Origin: Stutzerimonas decontaminans
Lineage (GTDB): Bacteria > Pseudomonadota > Gammaproteobacteria > Pseudomonadales > Pseudomonadaceae
Length of the DNA stretch: 64,000 nucleotides
Direction: 5' to 3'
Assembly: GCF_000661915.1 (NCBI RefSeq)
Contig: NZ_CP007509.1
Location: 2,497,501 to 2,561,500 of the forward strand
Shown here piece after piece: positions 50,154 through 58,067 of this stretch. The first letter of the stretch is position 1. Every line of letters starts with the position of its first letter. The notes under the pieces were generated by a model, which saw nothing but the letters and a program-made list of their open reading frames with translations, was not told the DNA's origin and searched no databases. Both the position numbers and the translations under genes were made by a program.

Positions 50154-51956
50154 ATGACCACGACATTCGACCTGCGCCTGGCCACACTGAGCGCCGCCTA
50201 CCGCGAAGGCATCACTACCCCGCGCCAACTGATCCTCGACCTGCGCGCCAAGGCTGCCAAGCTGAACGGCGAATTCAATGCCTTTATCCACCTGCTGAGT
50301 GCCGAGGAACTCGAGCCCTACCTGGCCGCGCTGGAAACCAAGACGCCCGCCGAGCTACCGCTCTACGGCATCCCCTTCGCCATCAAGGACAACATCGACC
50401 TGGCCGGCATCCCCACCACCGCTGCCTGCCCCGCCTTTGCCTATACACCGGAAACCAGCGCCACCATCGTCGAGCAGCTGATCGCCCTCGGTGCCGTGCC
50501 GCTGGGTAAGACCAACCTCGACCAGTTCGCCACCGGCCTCAACGGCACCCGCTCGCCCTACGGCGAGTGCCGCAACTCCGTGCACCCGGACTACCCCTCT
50601 GGTGGCTCCAGCGCCGGCTCGTCGCTGGCCGTGGCGCTGGGGCTGGCGAGCTTCGCCCTGGGTACCGATACCGCCGGCTCTGGCCGGGTGCCGGCGGCGC
50701 TGAACAACCTGGTTGGACTGAAGGCGAGCAAGGGGCTGATCTCCACCGCCGGGGTGGTGCCAGCCTGCCGCACGCTGGATTGCGTGACCTTCTTCACCGC
50801 CACCGCCGCCGAAGCCAGCCAGCTGCTCGCGCTGAACGCCAGGCTCGATCCACGTGACGAATACAGCCGCGCCAATCCACTGTGGAATGACGGCTCGGCT
50901 TTTGGTCAGGTGAAATCCTTTCGCTTCGGCGTGCCATCGCAGCTGGAATTCCTCGGCTGCGCGGAAAGCCCGGTATTGTTCGCCGCCACCATCGAACAGC
51001 TGAAAGCCATTGGCGGCGAGCCGGTGGAGGTGGACTTCACGCCTTTCCTTGAAGCCGCGCGCTTGCTCTATGAAGGCCCCTGGGTGGCCGAACGCTACAG
51101 CGTGGCGGGCGAGCTCATCGAGCGGCAGCCCGGCGCCGTGCTGCCGGTAATCAAGGCCGTGCTGGAGAAGGCACCCGGCACTACCGCCGTGCAGCTGTTC
51201 CAGGCTCAGTACCGTCTACAACAGCTCAAGGCCATCTGCGACCGGATCATGGCCGAAGTCGATTGCGTGCTGACGCCCGCCTACCCGCGCCCGGTGACAC
51301 TCGCCGAGCTGCACGCCGAGCCGGTCAAGCGCAACTCGGACCTGGGCTACTACACCAACTTCATGAACATGCTGGACTACGCCGCGGTCGCGGTGCCGGC
51401 CGCCGTTATGGCCAATAGCCTGCCCTGGGGCATAACGCTGTTCGGCCGGGCGTTCACCGATCAATACCTGTTGAGCCTGGCTGATGCGCTGCAGCGCCAG
51501 ACCGAGCTGAAGCTGATCGGCGTCAACGCGCTCGACACGCCGGCACCGCAGAACCCGGCGCGCAACGACCGCGCCCGCGTGGTGGTCTGCGGCGCGCACC
51601 TGGATGGGCTGCCGCTCAACTGGCAGCTCAGGCAGCGCGGCGGCCGGCTGCTCGAAGCCACCCGCAGCACGCCGAACTACAAGCTCTACGCCCTGGCCGG
51701 CGGCTCACCGTTCCGCCCCGGCATGGTCCGGGTGGCCGAAGGCGGGGCGGCCATCGAGCTGGAGGTCTGGGAGCTGCCGAGTGCAGAGCTCGGCTCCTTT
51801 CTCACCGGCATTCCGGCACCGCTCGGTCTGGGCAAGGTGCAGCTGGCCGATGGTCGCTGGGAGACGGGGTTCATCTGCGAGCCCTACGGCCTGCAGGGCG
51901 CAGAGGAGATCACCGAGCTGGGCGGCTGGCGCGCCTATCTGAAAAGCCGCGGCTAA
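50154..51956 (+). CDS. atzF: Allophanate hydrolase
   Basis: It converts allophanate to two ammonia and two CO2, completing guanidine (or urea) breakdown. The 600 residues show an amidase-signature domain, with the catalytic Lys in PFAIKDNIDLAGIPTTAACP and the GGSSAGSSLAVALGLASFALGTDTAGSGRVPA block carrying Ser-Ser. A C-terminal domain from about 470 (RVVVCGAHLDGLPLNWQL...PYGLQGAEEIT) is typical of AtzF-type enzymes. The ATG at 50154 has GAGGG seven bases upstream. It is separated from the carboxylase by a 98-base repeat region. Confidence 0.94.
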   Translation: MTTTFDLRLATLSAAYREGITTPRQLILDLRAKAAKLNGEFNAFIHLLSAEELEPYLAALETKTPAELPLYGIPFAIKDNIDLAGIPTTAACPAFAYTPETSATIVEQLIALGAVPLGKTNLDQFATGLNGTRSPYGECRNSVHPDYPSGGSSAGSSLAVALGLASFALGTDTAGSGRVPAALNNLVGLKASKGLISTAGVVPACRTLDCVTFFTATAAEASQLLALNARLDPRDEYSRANPLWNDGSAFGQVKSFRFGVPSQLEFLGCAESPVLFAATIEQLKAIGGEPVEVDFTPFLEAARLLYEGPWVAERYSVAGELIERQPGAVLPVIKAVLEKAPGTTAVQLFQAQYRLQQLKAICDRIMAEVDCVLTPAYPRPVTLAELHAEPVKRNSDLGYYTNFMNMLDYAAVAVPAAVMANSLPWGITLFGRAFTDQYLLSLADALQRQTELKLIGVNALDTPAPQNPARNDRARVVVCGAHLDGLPLNWQLRQRGGRLLEATRSTPNYKLYALAGGSPFRPGMVRVAEGGAAIELEVWELPSAELGSFLTGIPAPLGLGKVQLADGRWETGFICEPYGLQGAEEITELGGWRAYLKSRG

Positions 51957-52083
51957 ACGGCGGCAACACACGGGGCGCCGCGGTGCTATGCAACCAGCAG
52001 TCCCGGCGCCTTACCCAACCCTGCAATAACCGCTATAGCCATTCCGTCGCATCGCCGGAACATCCCCGTTCCGGCCGACCTCC

Positions 52084-52124
52084 GATGCAGAGCCATGCCG
52101 ATCTCGGTCGGCACCATCTGCATC
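52084..52124 (+). promoter_or_regulatory. Nested hairpin directly before the AKR ribosome-binding site
   Basis: GATGCAGA (52084-52091) pairs with TCTGCATC (52117-52124), and GCCGA (52097-52101) with TCGGC (52108-52112) inside it. The structure ends one base before AAAGGAGG. A further hairpin GCCGGAAC/GTTCCGGC lies at 52057-52078. It may stabilise the mRNA end or regulate translation. It does not match the guanidine-II or -III riboswitch classes as I know them. Confidence 0.4.
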
Positions 52125-52138
52125 CAAAGGAGGATTCC

Positions 52139-53110
52139 ATGCGTATCACCCTGCCACGCATCGGCCTCGGCGGCGCACCGCTGGGCAACATGTTCCACCC
52201 ACTCAGCGAAGAAACCGCCGACGCCACCCTCAAGGCCGCCTGGGACGCCGGTTTTCGCTATTACGACGTATCGCCGCACTATGGCGCGGGCCTGGCCGAA
52301 CAACGCTTCGGCCGCCTGCTGAGCGGCAAGCCGCGCGATGAATACGTGCTGAGCACCAAGGTCGGGCGCCTGCTGCAGCCGGCCAGTCAGCCGGAAAACG
52401 CCAAACCCTTCGTCGACGAGCTTCCCAACAAGCGTGTGCCAGACTATTCGGCCGACGGCGCGCGGCGCTCCATCGAGGACAGCCTGGAACGCATGGGCGT
52501 CGATCGCCTCGATGTGGTGTTCATTCACGACGTTTCCGAGGATCAATGGGGCCCGCAGTGGAAGGAGTACTTCCAGCAAGCGATGAACGGCGCGGCGAAG
52601 GCTCTGACGCAATTGCGCGATGAGGGTGTGATTCGCGGCTGGGGCTTAGGGGTCAATCTGGTCGAACCGTGCCGCATGGCGCTGGAGCAGAGCGATCCGA
52701 ACGTGTTCCTGTTGGCCGGCCGCTATTCGCTGCTCGAACACGACGAGGCGCTGGACACCCTGTTTCCGACCTGCCAGGCACGCGGCGTTGGCGTCGTCGT
52801 TGGCGGGCCGTTCAACTCCGGCGTCCTGGCTGGTGGCGATCACTATGAGTACGACCAGATCCCACCACAGGTCGCCCAGCGCAGGGAGCAGCTCAAGGCC
52901 GTCGCCGAGCGCTGCGGCGTCGACCTGCGGGCCGCCGCCCTGCATTTCTGCCTGGCCAACCCGGTGGTCGCCTCGGTCATCCCCGGCACGGCGAACCCCG
53001 AGCGACCGAAGCAGTACATGGAGTACTTCAATACCCGAATCCCCAGCGAGTTCTGGCAGGCGCTCAAGCTCGAAGGCCTTCTGCGCGAGGACGCACCGGT
53101 ACCGACCTGA
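52139..53110 (+). CDS. Aldo/keto reductase (D-threo-aldose 1-dehydrogenase-like)
   Basis: The protein has 323 residues. It shows GLGGAPLGNMF at the N-terminus, the catalytic Asp/Tyr region AGFRYYDVSPHYGAGLAEQRFG, Lys in LSTKVGR, and VVFIHDVSEDQWG with the active-site His. The subgroup includes aldose and pyridoxal 4-dehydrogenases. It starts 182 bases after the allophanate hydrolase with its own strong ribosome-binding site (AAAGGAGG). It is not part of the known guanidine pathway. It might reduce or oxidise an aldehyde from unit 2. Confidence 0.88.
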   Translation: MRITLPRIGLGGAPLGNMFHPLSEETADATLKAAWDAGFRYYDVSPHYGAGLAEQRFGRLLSGKPRDEYVLSTKVGRLLQPASQPENAKPFVDELPNKRVPDYSADGARRSIEDSLERMGVDRLDVVFIHDVSEDQWGPQWKEYFQQAMNGAAKALTQLRDEGVIRGWGLGVNLVEPCRMALEQSDPNVFLLAGRYSLLEHDEALDTLFPTCQARGVGVVVGGPFNSGVLAGGDHYEYDQIPPQVAQRREQLKAVAERCGVDLRAAALHFCLANPVVASVIPGTANPERPKQYMEYFNTRIPSEFWQALKLEGLLREDAPVPT

Positions 53111-53203
53111 TTCGTTCGCCCCGCCCCCCTGACTCCCGCATCAACGTTTGTGGGAGCGCCTTGGGGATGCTGTGCTTTCTCCGCCGTTGACCTCCCACCA
53201 CAC

Positions 53204-53235
53204 AGCCTTGCTCCGCACTATCGCGGAGCAAGGCT
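53204..53235. repeat. Strong 13-bp hairpin between units 1 and 2
   Basis: AGCCTTGCTCCGC and GCGGAGCAAGGCT are perfect arms around ACTATC. No T-run follows, so a classic terminator is uncertain. It resembles a short intergenic palindromic repeat. It lies within the 459-base gap between the aldo/keto reductase and the binding-protein gene. Confidence 0.55.
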
Positions 53236-53336
53236 CCCCATTACGGAGCAATGAACTTCACGTCCGGCAAAGCGACTCGCAGCGATCCCAAAAGGCAAGC
53301 TGTTGAATAACTGAGCTTTTTCTTAGATGGCGGCAT

Positions 53337-53353
53337 TTGGCACGCAACCTGCT
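53337..53353 (+). promoter_or_regulatory. Sigma-54-type promoter of guanidine unit 2
   Basis: TTTGGCACG followed by CTGCTC gives GG (53339-53340), ten bases, GC (53351-53352). TTGGCACG matches the -24 consensus fully. Transcription would start near 53364, about 60 bases ahead of the second riboswitch. Confidence 0.7.
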
Positions 53354-53423
53354 CTATCCACAGTGAACGGGATGAGTCGCCACCGGCACTCATGACGCTT
53401 GGCACAATCAGGAGCAACTTCAA

Positions 53424-53520
53424 GGAGAACTAGGGTTCCGGCTCACAGGGAGTGGGCGCTGGTCCGAGAGTTCTCCGGTCCCAAGGACGGGACTACACGG
53501 AGGGATAAAAGCCCGGGAGA
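53424..53520 (+). ncRNA. Guanidine-I riboswitch (ykkC), copy 2
   Basis: It has the same conserved blocks as copy 1: CTAGGGTTCCGG (53430-53441), GCTGGTCCGAGAG (around 53458-53470), ACACGG (53495-53500) and GGGATAAAAGCCCGGGAGA (53502-53520). P1 is GGAGAAC (53424-53430) with GTTCTCC (53470-53476); GGTCCC/GGGAC forms the next helix. TCCC at 53531-53534 could pair with the AGGGA ribosome-binding site at 53556-53560. It controls the eleven-gene unit 2. Confidence 0.95.
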
Positions 53521-53569
53521 CGCGATGTCATCCCGTGCCTGTCATTCCAATGTGTAGGGAAATCACGCC

Positions 53570-54571
53570 ATGTCCACACTGCGCTCGCTGAACAAGACCC
53601 TCCTCGCCGCCGGCTTGGCCGTTGCGACCTTGCTTTCACCGCTGACCAGCCAGGCCGCCGAGAAGCTGAAGATCGGCACTGTCGTCTGGGCCGGCTACGG
53701 CCCCTTCTACGTCGCCGACAAGAAAGACCTGTTCAAGCCCCATGGCCTGGACGTGGACCTGCAGTTCTTCAACGACCCGGCGCTGATCCCCACCGCCATG
53801 CTCAGCCGCGCCCTGGACGGCGGCATGCTCACCTACGACCAGGTGGTGGCCTCGGTTGCCAAGGGCTTGAAGCATCGGGTGGTGATGCCCATCGACTTTT
53901 CCAATGGCGGTGACGCCATCGTCGCCGATGCCTCGATTCAGTCCGTCGCCGACTTCAAGGGCAAGAAGGTTGGCTTCAATCCGCTGTCGCCGTCGGACTT
54001 CCTGCTCGCCTATGCGCTGCAACAGAACGGCATGAGCGACAAGGACATCAACGCCGTCAACATGACCCCGGAAGGCATTCCCGGCGCCATGGCCTCGGGC
54101 AACCTGCCGGTCGGCGTGACCTACGAGCCCAACGTCTCGCAGATTCTCTCTATGGGCGGGGGCGACAAGTTCAAGGTCGTCTATTCGTCCAAGGACGCGC
54201 CAGGCCTGATCACCGACGTGCTGGTATTCGACGAGGCGGTGATCGCCAAGAAGCCCGCTGCCATCAAGGCAATGATGCAGGGCTATCTCGACGGCCTGGC
54301 CTACATGCAGGCGCACCCCGAGGAGTCGGCTGAGATCATCGGCGAGGTGCTCGGCGTCAGCGCCGAAGAAGCCGTCGAGCAAATGGCCGGCGCCTACAAC
54401 ATACCGCTCGCCGAGATGGGCAAGAGCTTCACGCCAGGTGACGACACCCATTCCTTCCATGGCAGCGGCGCGATCATCGCCAAGCTGCTCAAGGACAACG
54501 GGCAGATTCCGACCATCCCGGACTTCAGCAAGACCTACGACGCCCAGTTCACCGAAGCGCTCGCCCAGTAA
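53570..54571 (+). CDS. ABC transporter substrate-binding protein (TauA/SsuA/NrtA-like), unit 2
   Basis: The precursor has 333 residues with a signal peptide (MSTLRSLNKTLLAAGLAVATLLSPLTSQAA). The periplasmic binding fold shows KIGTVVWAGYGPFYVADKKDLF, DGGMLTYDQVVA, FSNGGDAIVADASI, and VTYEPNVSQIL. It is the only binding protein in the two guanidine units, so it probably serves the unit 2 permease and might serve unit 1 too. It is first in the operon, directly behind the riboswitch. The ligand is not known. Confidence 0.92.
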   Translation: MSTLRSLNKTLLAAGLAVATLLSPLTSQAAEKLKIGTVVWAGYGPFYVADKKDLFKPHGLDVDLQFFNDPALIPTAMLSRALDGGMLTYDQVVASVAKGLKHRVVMPIDFSNGGDAIVADASIQSVADFKGKKVGFNPLSPSDFLLAYALQQNGMSDKDINAVNMTPEGIPGAMASGNLPVGVTYEPNVSQILSMGGGDKFKVVYSSKDAPGLITDVLVFDEAVIAKKPAAIKAMMQGYLDGLAYMQAHPEESAEIIGEVLGVSAEEAVEQMAGAYNIPLAEMGKSFTPGDDTHSFHGSGAIIAKLLKDNGQIPTIPDFSKTYDAQFTEALAQ

Positions 54572-54615
54572 GCCGATGCCCGGCGGGCAGTTGCCCGCCC
54601 GTGCTGGAGAAGACC

Positions 54616-55638
54616 ATGACTGCCAAACCCCTGTACCGCTATGCCGATGGCCGCGTGCCCAACACGCTGGCCATCCTCTATACCGCGCTTGCCTACGGCG
54701 GTGGCATGGCCCTGCTGTTCGCCGGCAACGGCTGGTTGAACGCGCTGGGCACGTTGCTGCTGGCCCACGGCATGATCATCGCCGCCTACCTGATCCACGA
54801 ATTCGCCCACGGCGCCATCTTCAGCGTGCCCAAGCACAACGAATGGGCCGGCAACGTCTGCAGCTGGCTATGCGGCAGCTGCTACGCCGAGTTTCAGGAC
54901 CTGCGCAAGAAGCACATGCGCCACCACGTCGACCGCGCCGACGTGATCACCTTCGACAGCAAGGCCTTTCTCAAGGCGCGCCCCGTGTGGTTCCAGAAAC
55001 TGGTACTGGCGCTGGAATGGGCCTATGTGCCGGCGGTGGAGCTGATCATGCATTTCTACGTGATCGCCCTGCCCTTTATCACCGACAACGACAAGCACCG
55101 CGCCCGCCGTGGCAAGGTCGCCGCGGTGCTGGCCGTTCGCACGCTGCTTTTTGCCGGGCTCGCGGCGCTCTCGCTGAAGGCCGTGCTGCTCTACGCCGTA
55201 GCCTGGATGATCATGCTCAGCGTGCTGCGTTTCGCCGATGCCTATCAGCACACCTACGAGGCGTTCGCCGTGCTGGAAGATGGCGGCAAGCTGCCGGAGG
55301 ACAAGCGCCGCGACCGCAGCTACGAGCAGCAGAACACCTACAGCAACGTGGTTTCCGAGCGCTGGCCGGCGCTGAACCTGCTGCTGCTCAACTTCTCCTT
55401 CCACAACGCCCACCACGAGAAGCCGGTGGCGCCCTGGTATCGCCTGCCCCAGCTGCACGCCGAGCTGTACGGCAGCACCTACAACCAGGTCATCCCCATG
55501 CGCAAGCTGCTCGGCAGCTTCCACCGCTACCGCGTGCGCCGCGTGCTGGACGATGACTACGGCGTGGTCAGCGAAGGGCCACACAAGGCCGACAACTTCT
55601 ACGGCGCCGTGGGCGTCTCCTTCCTGACGGCGGTGTGA
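54616..55638 (+). CDS. Membrane-bound di-iron fatty acid desaturase-family oxygenase
   Basis: This is an integral membrane protein of 340 residues with hydrophobic helices at about 18-60 and 130-205. The histidine boxes of membrane di-iron enzymes are present: HEFAH (61-65), HMRHH (100-104) and HNAHH (263-267). This superfamily contains desaturases, hydroxylases and N-dealkylating monooxygenases. Given the riboswitch and neighbours, hydroxylation of an alkyl carbon next to a guanidino nitrogen is a reasonable guess, not shown by the sequence. GGAG lies upstream of the ATG at 54616. Confidence 0.88.
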   Translation: MTAKPLYRYADGRVPNTLAILYTALAYGGGMALLFAGNGWLNALGTLLLAHGMIIAAYLIHEFAHGAIFSVPKHNEWAGNVCSWLCGSCYAEFQDLRKKHMRHHVDRADVITFDSKAFLKARPVWFQKLVLALEWAYVPAVELIMHFYVIALPFITDNDKHRARRGKVAAVLAVRTLLFAGLAALSLKAVLLYAVAWMIMLSVLRFADAYQHTYEAFAVLEDGGKLPEDKRRDRSYEQQNTYSNVVSERWPALNLLLLNFSFHNAHHEKPVAPWYRLPQLHAELYGSTYNQVIPMRKLLGSFHRYRVRRVLDDDYGVVSEGPHKADNFYGAVGVSFLTAV

Positions 55639-55639
55639 C

Positions 55640-56428
55640 ATGCACAAGGCACTGGATTACCGCGGCCGCTGCGTGATCATCACCGGCGCCGCCGGGGGCA
55701 TCGGCCGCGGCCTGGCAAAGAGCTTCGCCGCCGCTGGCGCGACGCTGGAGCTGCTGGACCGTGACGCCGACGCCCTCGCCCGGCTCGCCGACGAACTCGC
55801 TGGCGAGACGCCGCTGCACTGCACCGCGCTGGACCTCGGTGATCGCCAGGCGGTGCAGCGCTACGCCGATGACCTCTCCTGTCGCGGCCTGACTGCCGAT
55901 GTGCTGATCAACAACGCCGGCGTCGAGTACGCCACACCATTGACCGAATGCAGTCTCGATGCCGACCAGCGCTGGTCGGCCCTGCTAGAGAACAACGTCG
56001 GTTCCATGCAGCGTCTGACCCGCGCGCTGCTGCCGCGCCTACGCGCCGGCGCCAGCGTGATCAATCAGGCCTCGATCTGGGGTCTGAAAGGCGTGCCGGG
56101 CTTTTCCGCCTATGTCGCCAGCAAGCACGCGGTGGTCGGCCTGACCCGCTCGCTGGCCTGGGAGCTGGGCCCGCGGCGCATCCGGGTGAACGCAGTCTGC
56201 CCCGGCTGGATCGGCACCGATGCGGCCATGCGCTCGCTGCAGGTGATGGCGGACGCCAACGGCCGCAGCGACAGCGCCGAGCTGGCGGCGATCCTCGCCA
56301 ACCAGGCCATCCCGGAGCTGCTGACACCGGCCGATCTGGGCGGCACCTTCCTGTTTCTCGGCTCACCGCTGGCCGCCGCCCTGACCGGCCAGGCGCTGTC
56401 GGTCAGCCATGGCGAGGTAATGCACTGA
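55640..56428 (+). CDS. Short-chain dehydrogenase/reductase (SDR), first of two
   Basis: The protein has 262 residues of the classical SDR type, with the cofactor motif TGAAGGIGRG, NNAG at about 90, the catalytic Ser in NQASIWGLKG and YVASK (Tyr-Lys). The acidic residue after the second strand (LLDRD) favours NAD(H). It starts one base after the oxygenase stop, so it likely oxidises the product of that enzyme. It is only moderately similar to the following SDR, so they probably act on different steps. Confidence 0.92.
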   Translation: MHKALDYRGRCVIITGAAGGIGRGLAKSFAAAGATLELLDRDADALARLADELAGETPLHCTALDLGDRQAVQRYADDLSCRGLTADVLINNAGVEYATPLTECSLDADQRWSALLENNVGSMQRLTRALLPRLRAGASVINQASIWGLKGVPGFSAYVASKHAVVGLTRSLAWELGPRRIRVNAVCPGWIGTDAAMRSLQVMADANGRSDSAELAAILANQAIPELLTPADLGGTFLFLGSPLAAALTGQALSVSHGEVMH

Positions 56429-57186
56429 TGGCCAGCAAACTCTTTGCGGGCCAGACCGCGCTGATCACTGGTGCGGCGACCGGTATCGGCCGCGCCACCG
56501 CACTCGCACTCGCAGCCGAGGGCGCGCGGGTCTGGATCAACCATCGCGACCAGCATGATCTGGCGAACCAATTGGTCGAGCAGATCACCGCCAATGGCGG
56601 CGACGCCTGGACCATCGAGGCGGATGTCAGCGACCCGGCCGCGGTCGCGGCGATGTTCGAGACCATCGAGGCGCACGGGCCGCTGGATCTGTTGGTGAAC
56701 AACGCCGGGGTGATCCTGGAAAAGCCCTTTCTCGAGACCAGCGAGGCGGACTGGGCCATGGTGCTGGGCGTCGACCTGGGTGGCGTCTACCGCTGCTGTC
56801 GCCATGCGCTGTCGCAGATGCAGCCGCGGCGCAGCGGCGCCATCGTCAATGTCGCCTCGGACCTCGGATTTCTCGGCCGCGAACAGTACGCCGCCTATTG
56901 CACCGCCAAGGCCGGGGTGATCGGCCTGACCCGCTCGCTGGCGCGCGAATTCGCTGCAGACGGCATCCGCGTCAACGGCGTCGCACCCGGCCCCATCGCC
57001 ACGGCGATGGTCAGCCCGGAGCACATGAGCGACGAGTGGATGGCCAAGGAGCTCGCGATCCCCATGGCGCGCCTGGGCACGCCGGAGGAAGTTGCTGCCG
57101 CCATCGTCTTCCTGCTTTCGCCACAGGCGAGCTATTTCACCGGACAGCTGCTTGGGCCCAATGGCGGCTCCTGGATGGGCGCATGA
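56428..57186 (+). CDS. Short-chain dehydrogenase/reductase (SDR), second of two
   Basis: The protein has 252 residues. The cofactor motif is TGAATGIGRA, followed by NNAGVILEKPFLETSEADW, NVASDLGFLGREQYAAYCTAK (Ser-Tyr-Lys) and VAPGPIATAM. INHRD after strand two suggests NADP(H) preference. The ATG overlaps the stop of the previous gene (TGATG). The C-terminus FTGQLLGPNGGSWMGA is typical of FabG-like SDRs. The start is set by this overlap; the longer open frame upstream is a shadow. Confidence 0.92.
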   Translation: MASKLFAGQTALITGAATGIGRATALALAAEGARVWINHRDQHDLANQLVEQITANGGDAWTIEADVSDPAAVAAMFETIEAHGPLDLLVNNAGVILEKPFLETSEADWAMVLGVDLGGVYRCCRHALSQMQPRRSGAIVNVASDLGFLGREQYAAYCTAKAGVIGLTRSLAREFAADGIRVNGVAPGPIATAMVSPEHMSDEWMAKELAIPMARLGTPEEVAAAIVFLLSPQASYFTGQLLGPNGGSWMGA

Positions 57187-58067
57187 ACAGCCTGATGCCG
57201 CAGGGCATGCTGATCGGCGGCGCCATCATGTGGGGCCTGGGCTGGCTGCCGCTGCAGTTCTTCGCCGCCCGCGGCCTGGCCGGCATGCCGCTGGTGCTGC
57301 TGACCTATTCGCTGCTCAGCCTGCTGGCGCTACCGGTGCTCTGGCAGCAGCGCCGGCAGTGGGCGAGCCAATATCGCCAAGTGCTCACCATGGGCCTGTG
57401 CGGCGGCTGGGCCACCGCAGCACTGGTCACGGCGCTGGCTGACGGTAACGTGGTGCGGGTGATGCTGCTGTTCTACCTGGCACCGGTGTGGGCGATGGTC
57501 GGCGGCTGGCTGGTGCTAGGCGAACGCTTCAGCGGCACGCGGCTGTTCGCCCTGGGGCTGGCGATGCTCGGCATCGGCCTGACCCTCGGCATCAGCGGCG
57601 AAGCCCTGGATGCGCCAGGTGCGAACGACTGGCTGGCACTTTCTGCCGGCCTCGCCTTCAGCCTCAACAACCTCGCCACCCGCGCTGCTGACCGGGTGCC
57701 GCTGGCGAGCAAGGCGCTGGTCAGTTTCATCGGCAGCGCGCTGCTCGGCGGACTGTTCTGCCTACTGCTACGCCAGGCGCCGCCACCGCTGGACTTCACC
57801 CTGACCTGGCAGATCGCCCTGCTCGCCCTCGGCTGGCTGATCAGCATGGCTGCCGTGCAGTACGGCCTCACCCATCTGGAGGCTGGTCGCGCCGCGGTGC
57901 TGGTGGTGTTCGAACTGATCGCCGCGGTGCTGTCGTCCGCCTGGTTTGGCAACCACGCCATCGGCCCGAACGAATGGCTCGGCGCCGCCCTGATCACCAC
58001 TGCCGCGCTGATCGCCGGCTGGCCGGAACGTCCCCTTCCCATCGCGACTAGGAGCACCTGCGCATGA
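57183..58067 (+). CDS. EamA-family (DMT superfamily) transporter
   Basis: This is an inner-membrane protein of 294 residues with ten predicted helices in two EamA repeats (GMLIGGAIMWGLGWLPLQFFAAR at the start; LSAGLAFSLNNLATRAA opens the second half). DMT transporters often export metabolites or amino acids. It overlaps its neighbours by four bases at both ends. A role in export of an intermediate or uptake of a second compound is possible. Guanidine exporters of the SMR type are different and much shorter. Confidence 0.9.
   Translation: MNSLMPQGMLIGGAIMWGLGWLPLQFFAARGLAGMPLVLLTYSLLSLLALPVLWQQRRQWASQYRQVLTMGLCGGWATAALVTALADGNVVRVMLLFYLAPVWAMVGGWLVLGERFSGTRLFALGLAMLGIGLTLGISGEALDAPGANDWLALSAGLAFSLNNLATRAADRVPLASKALVSFIGSALLGGLFCLLLRQAPPPLDFTLTWQIALLALGWLISMAAVQYGLTHLEAGRAAVLVVFELIAAVLSSAWFGNHAIGPNEWLGAALITTAALIAGWPERPLPIATRSTCA

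Noticed and set aside
48292..50187. 631-codon open frame antisense to the carboxylase
   Set aside because: Shadow of codon bias in a confirmed gene; its predicted protein is low-complexity His/Gly/Val-rich with no family features.
52084..52124. Third guanidine riboswitch (mini-ykkC or ykkC-III) before the aldo/keto reductase
   Set aside because: The loops lack the ACGR tetraloops of guanidine-II and I see no pseudoknot pattern of guanidine-III.
53204..53235. Rho-independent terminator of unit 1
   Set aside because: The stem is strong but no T-run follows on either strand, so it is listed as a repeat.
55948..56427. Long N-terminal extension of the second SDR
   Set aside because: The extension overlaps the first SDR in another frame and is Arg/Pro-rich nonsense; the ATG at 56428 overlaps the previous stop and begins a normal SDR.
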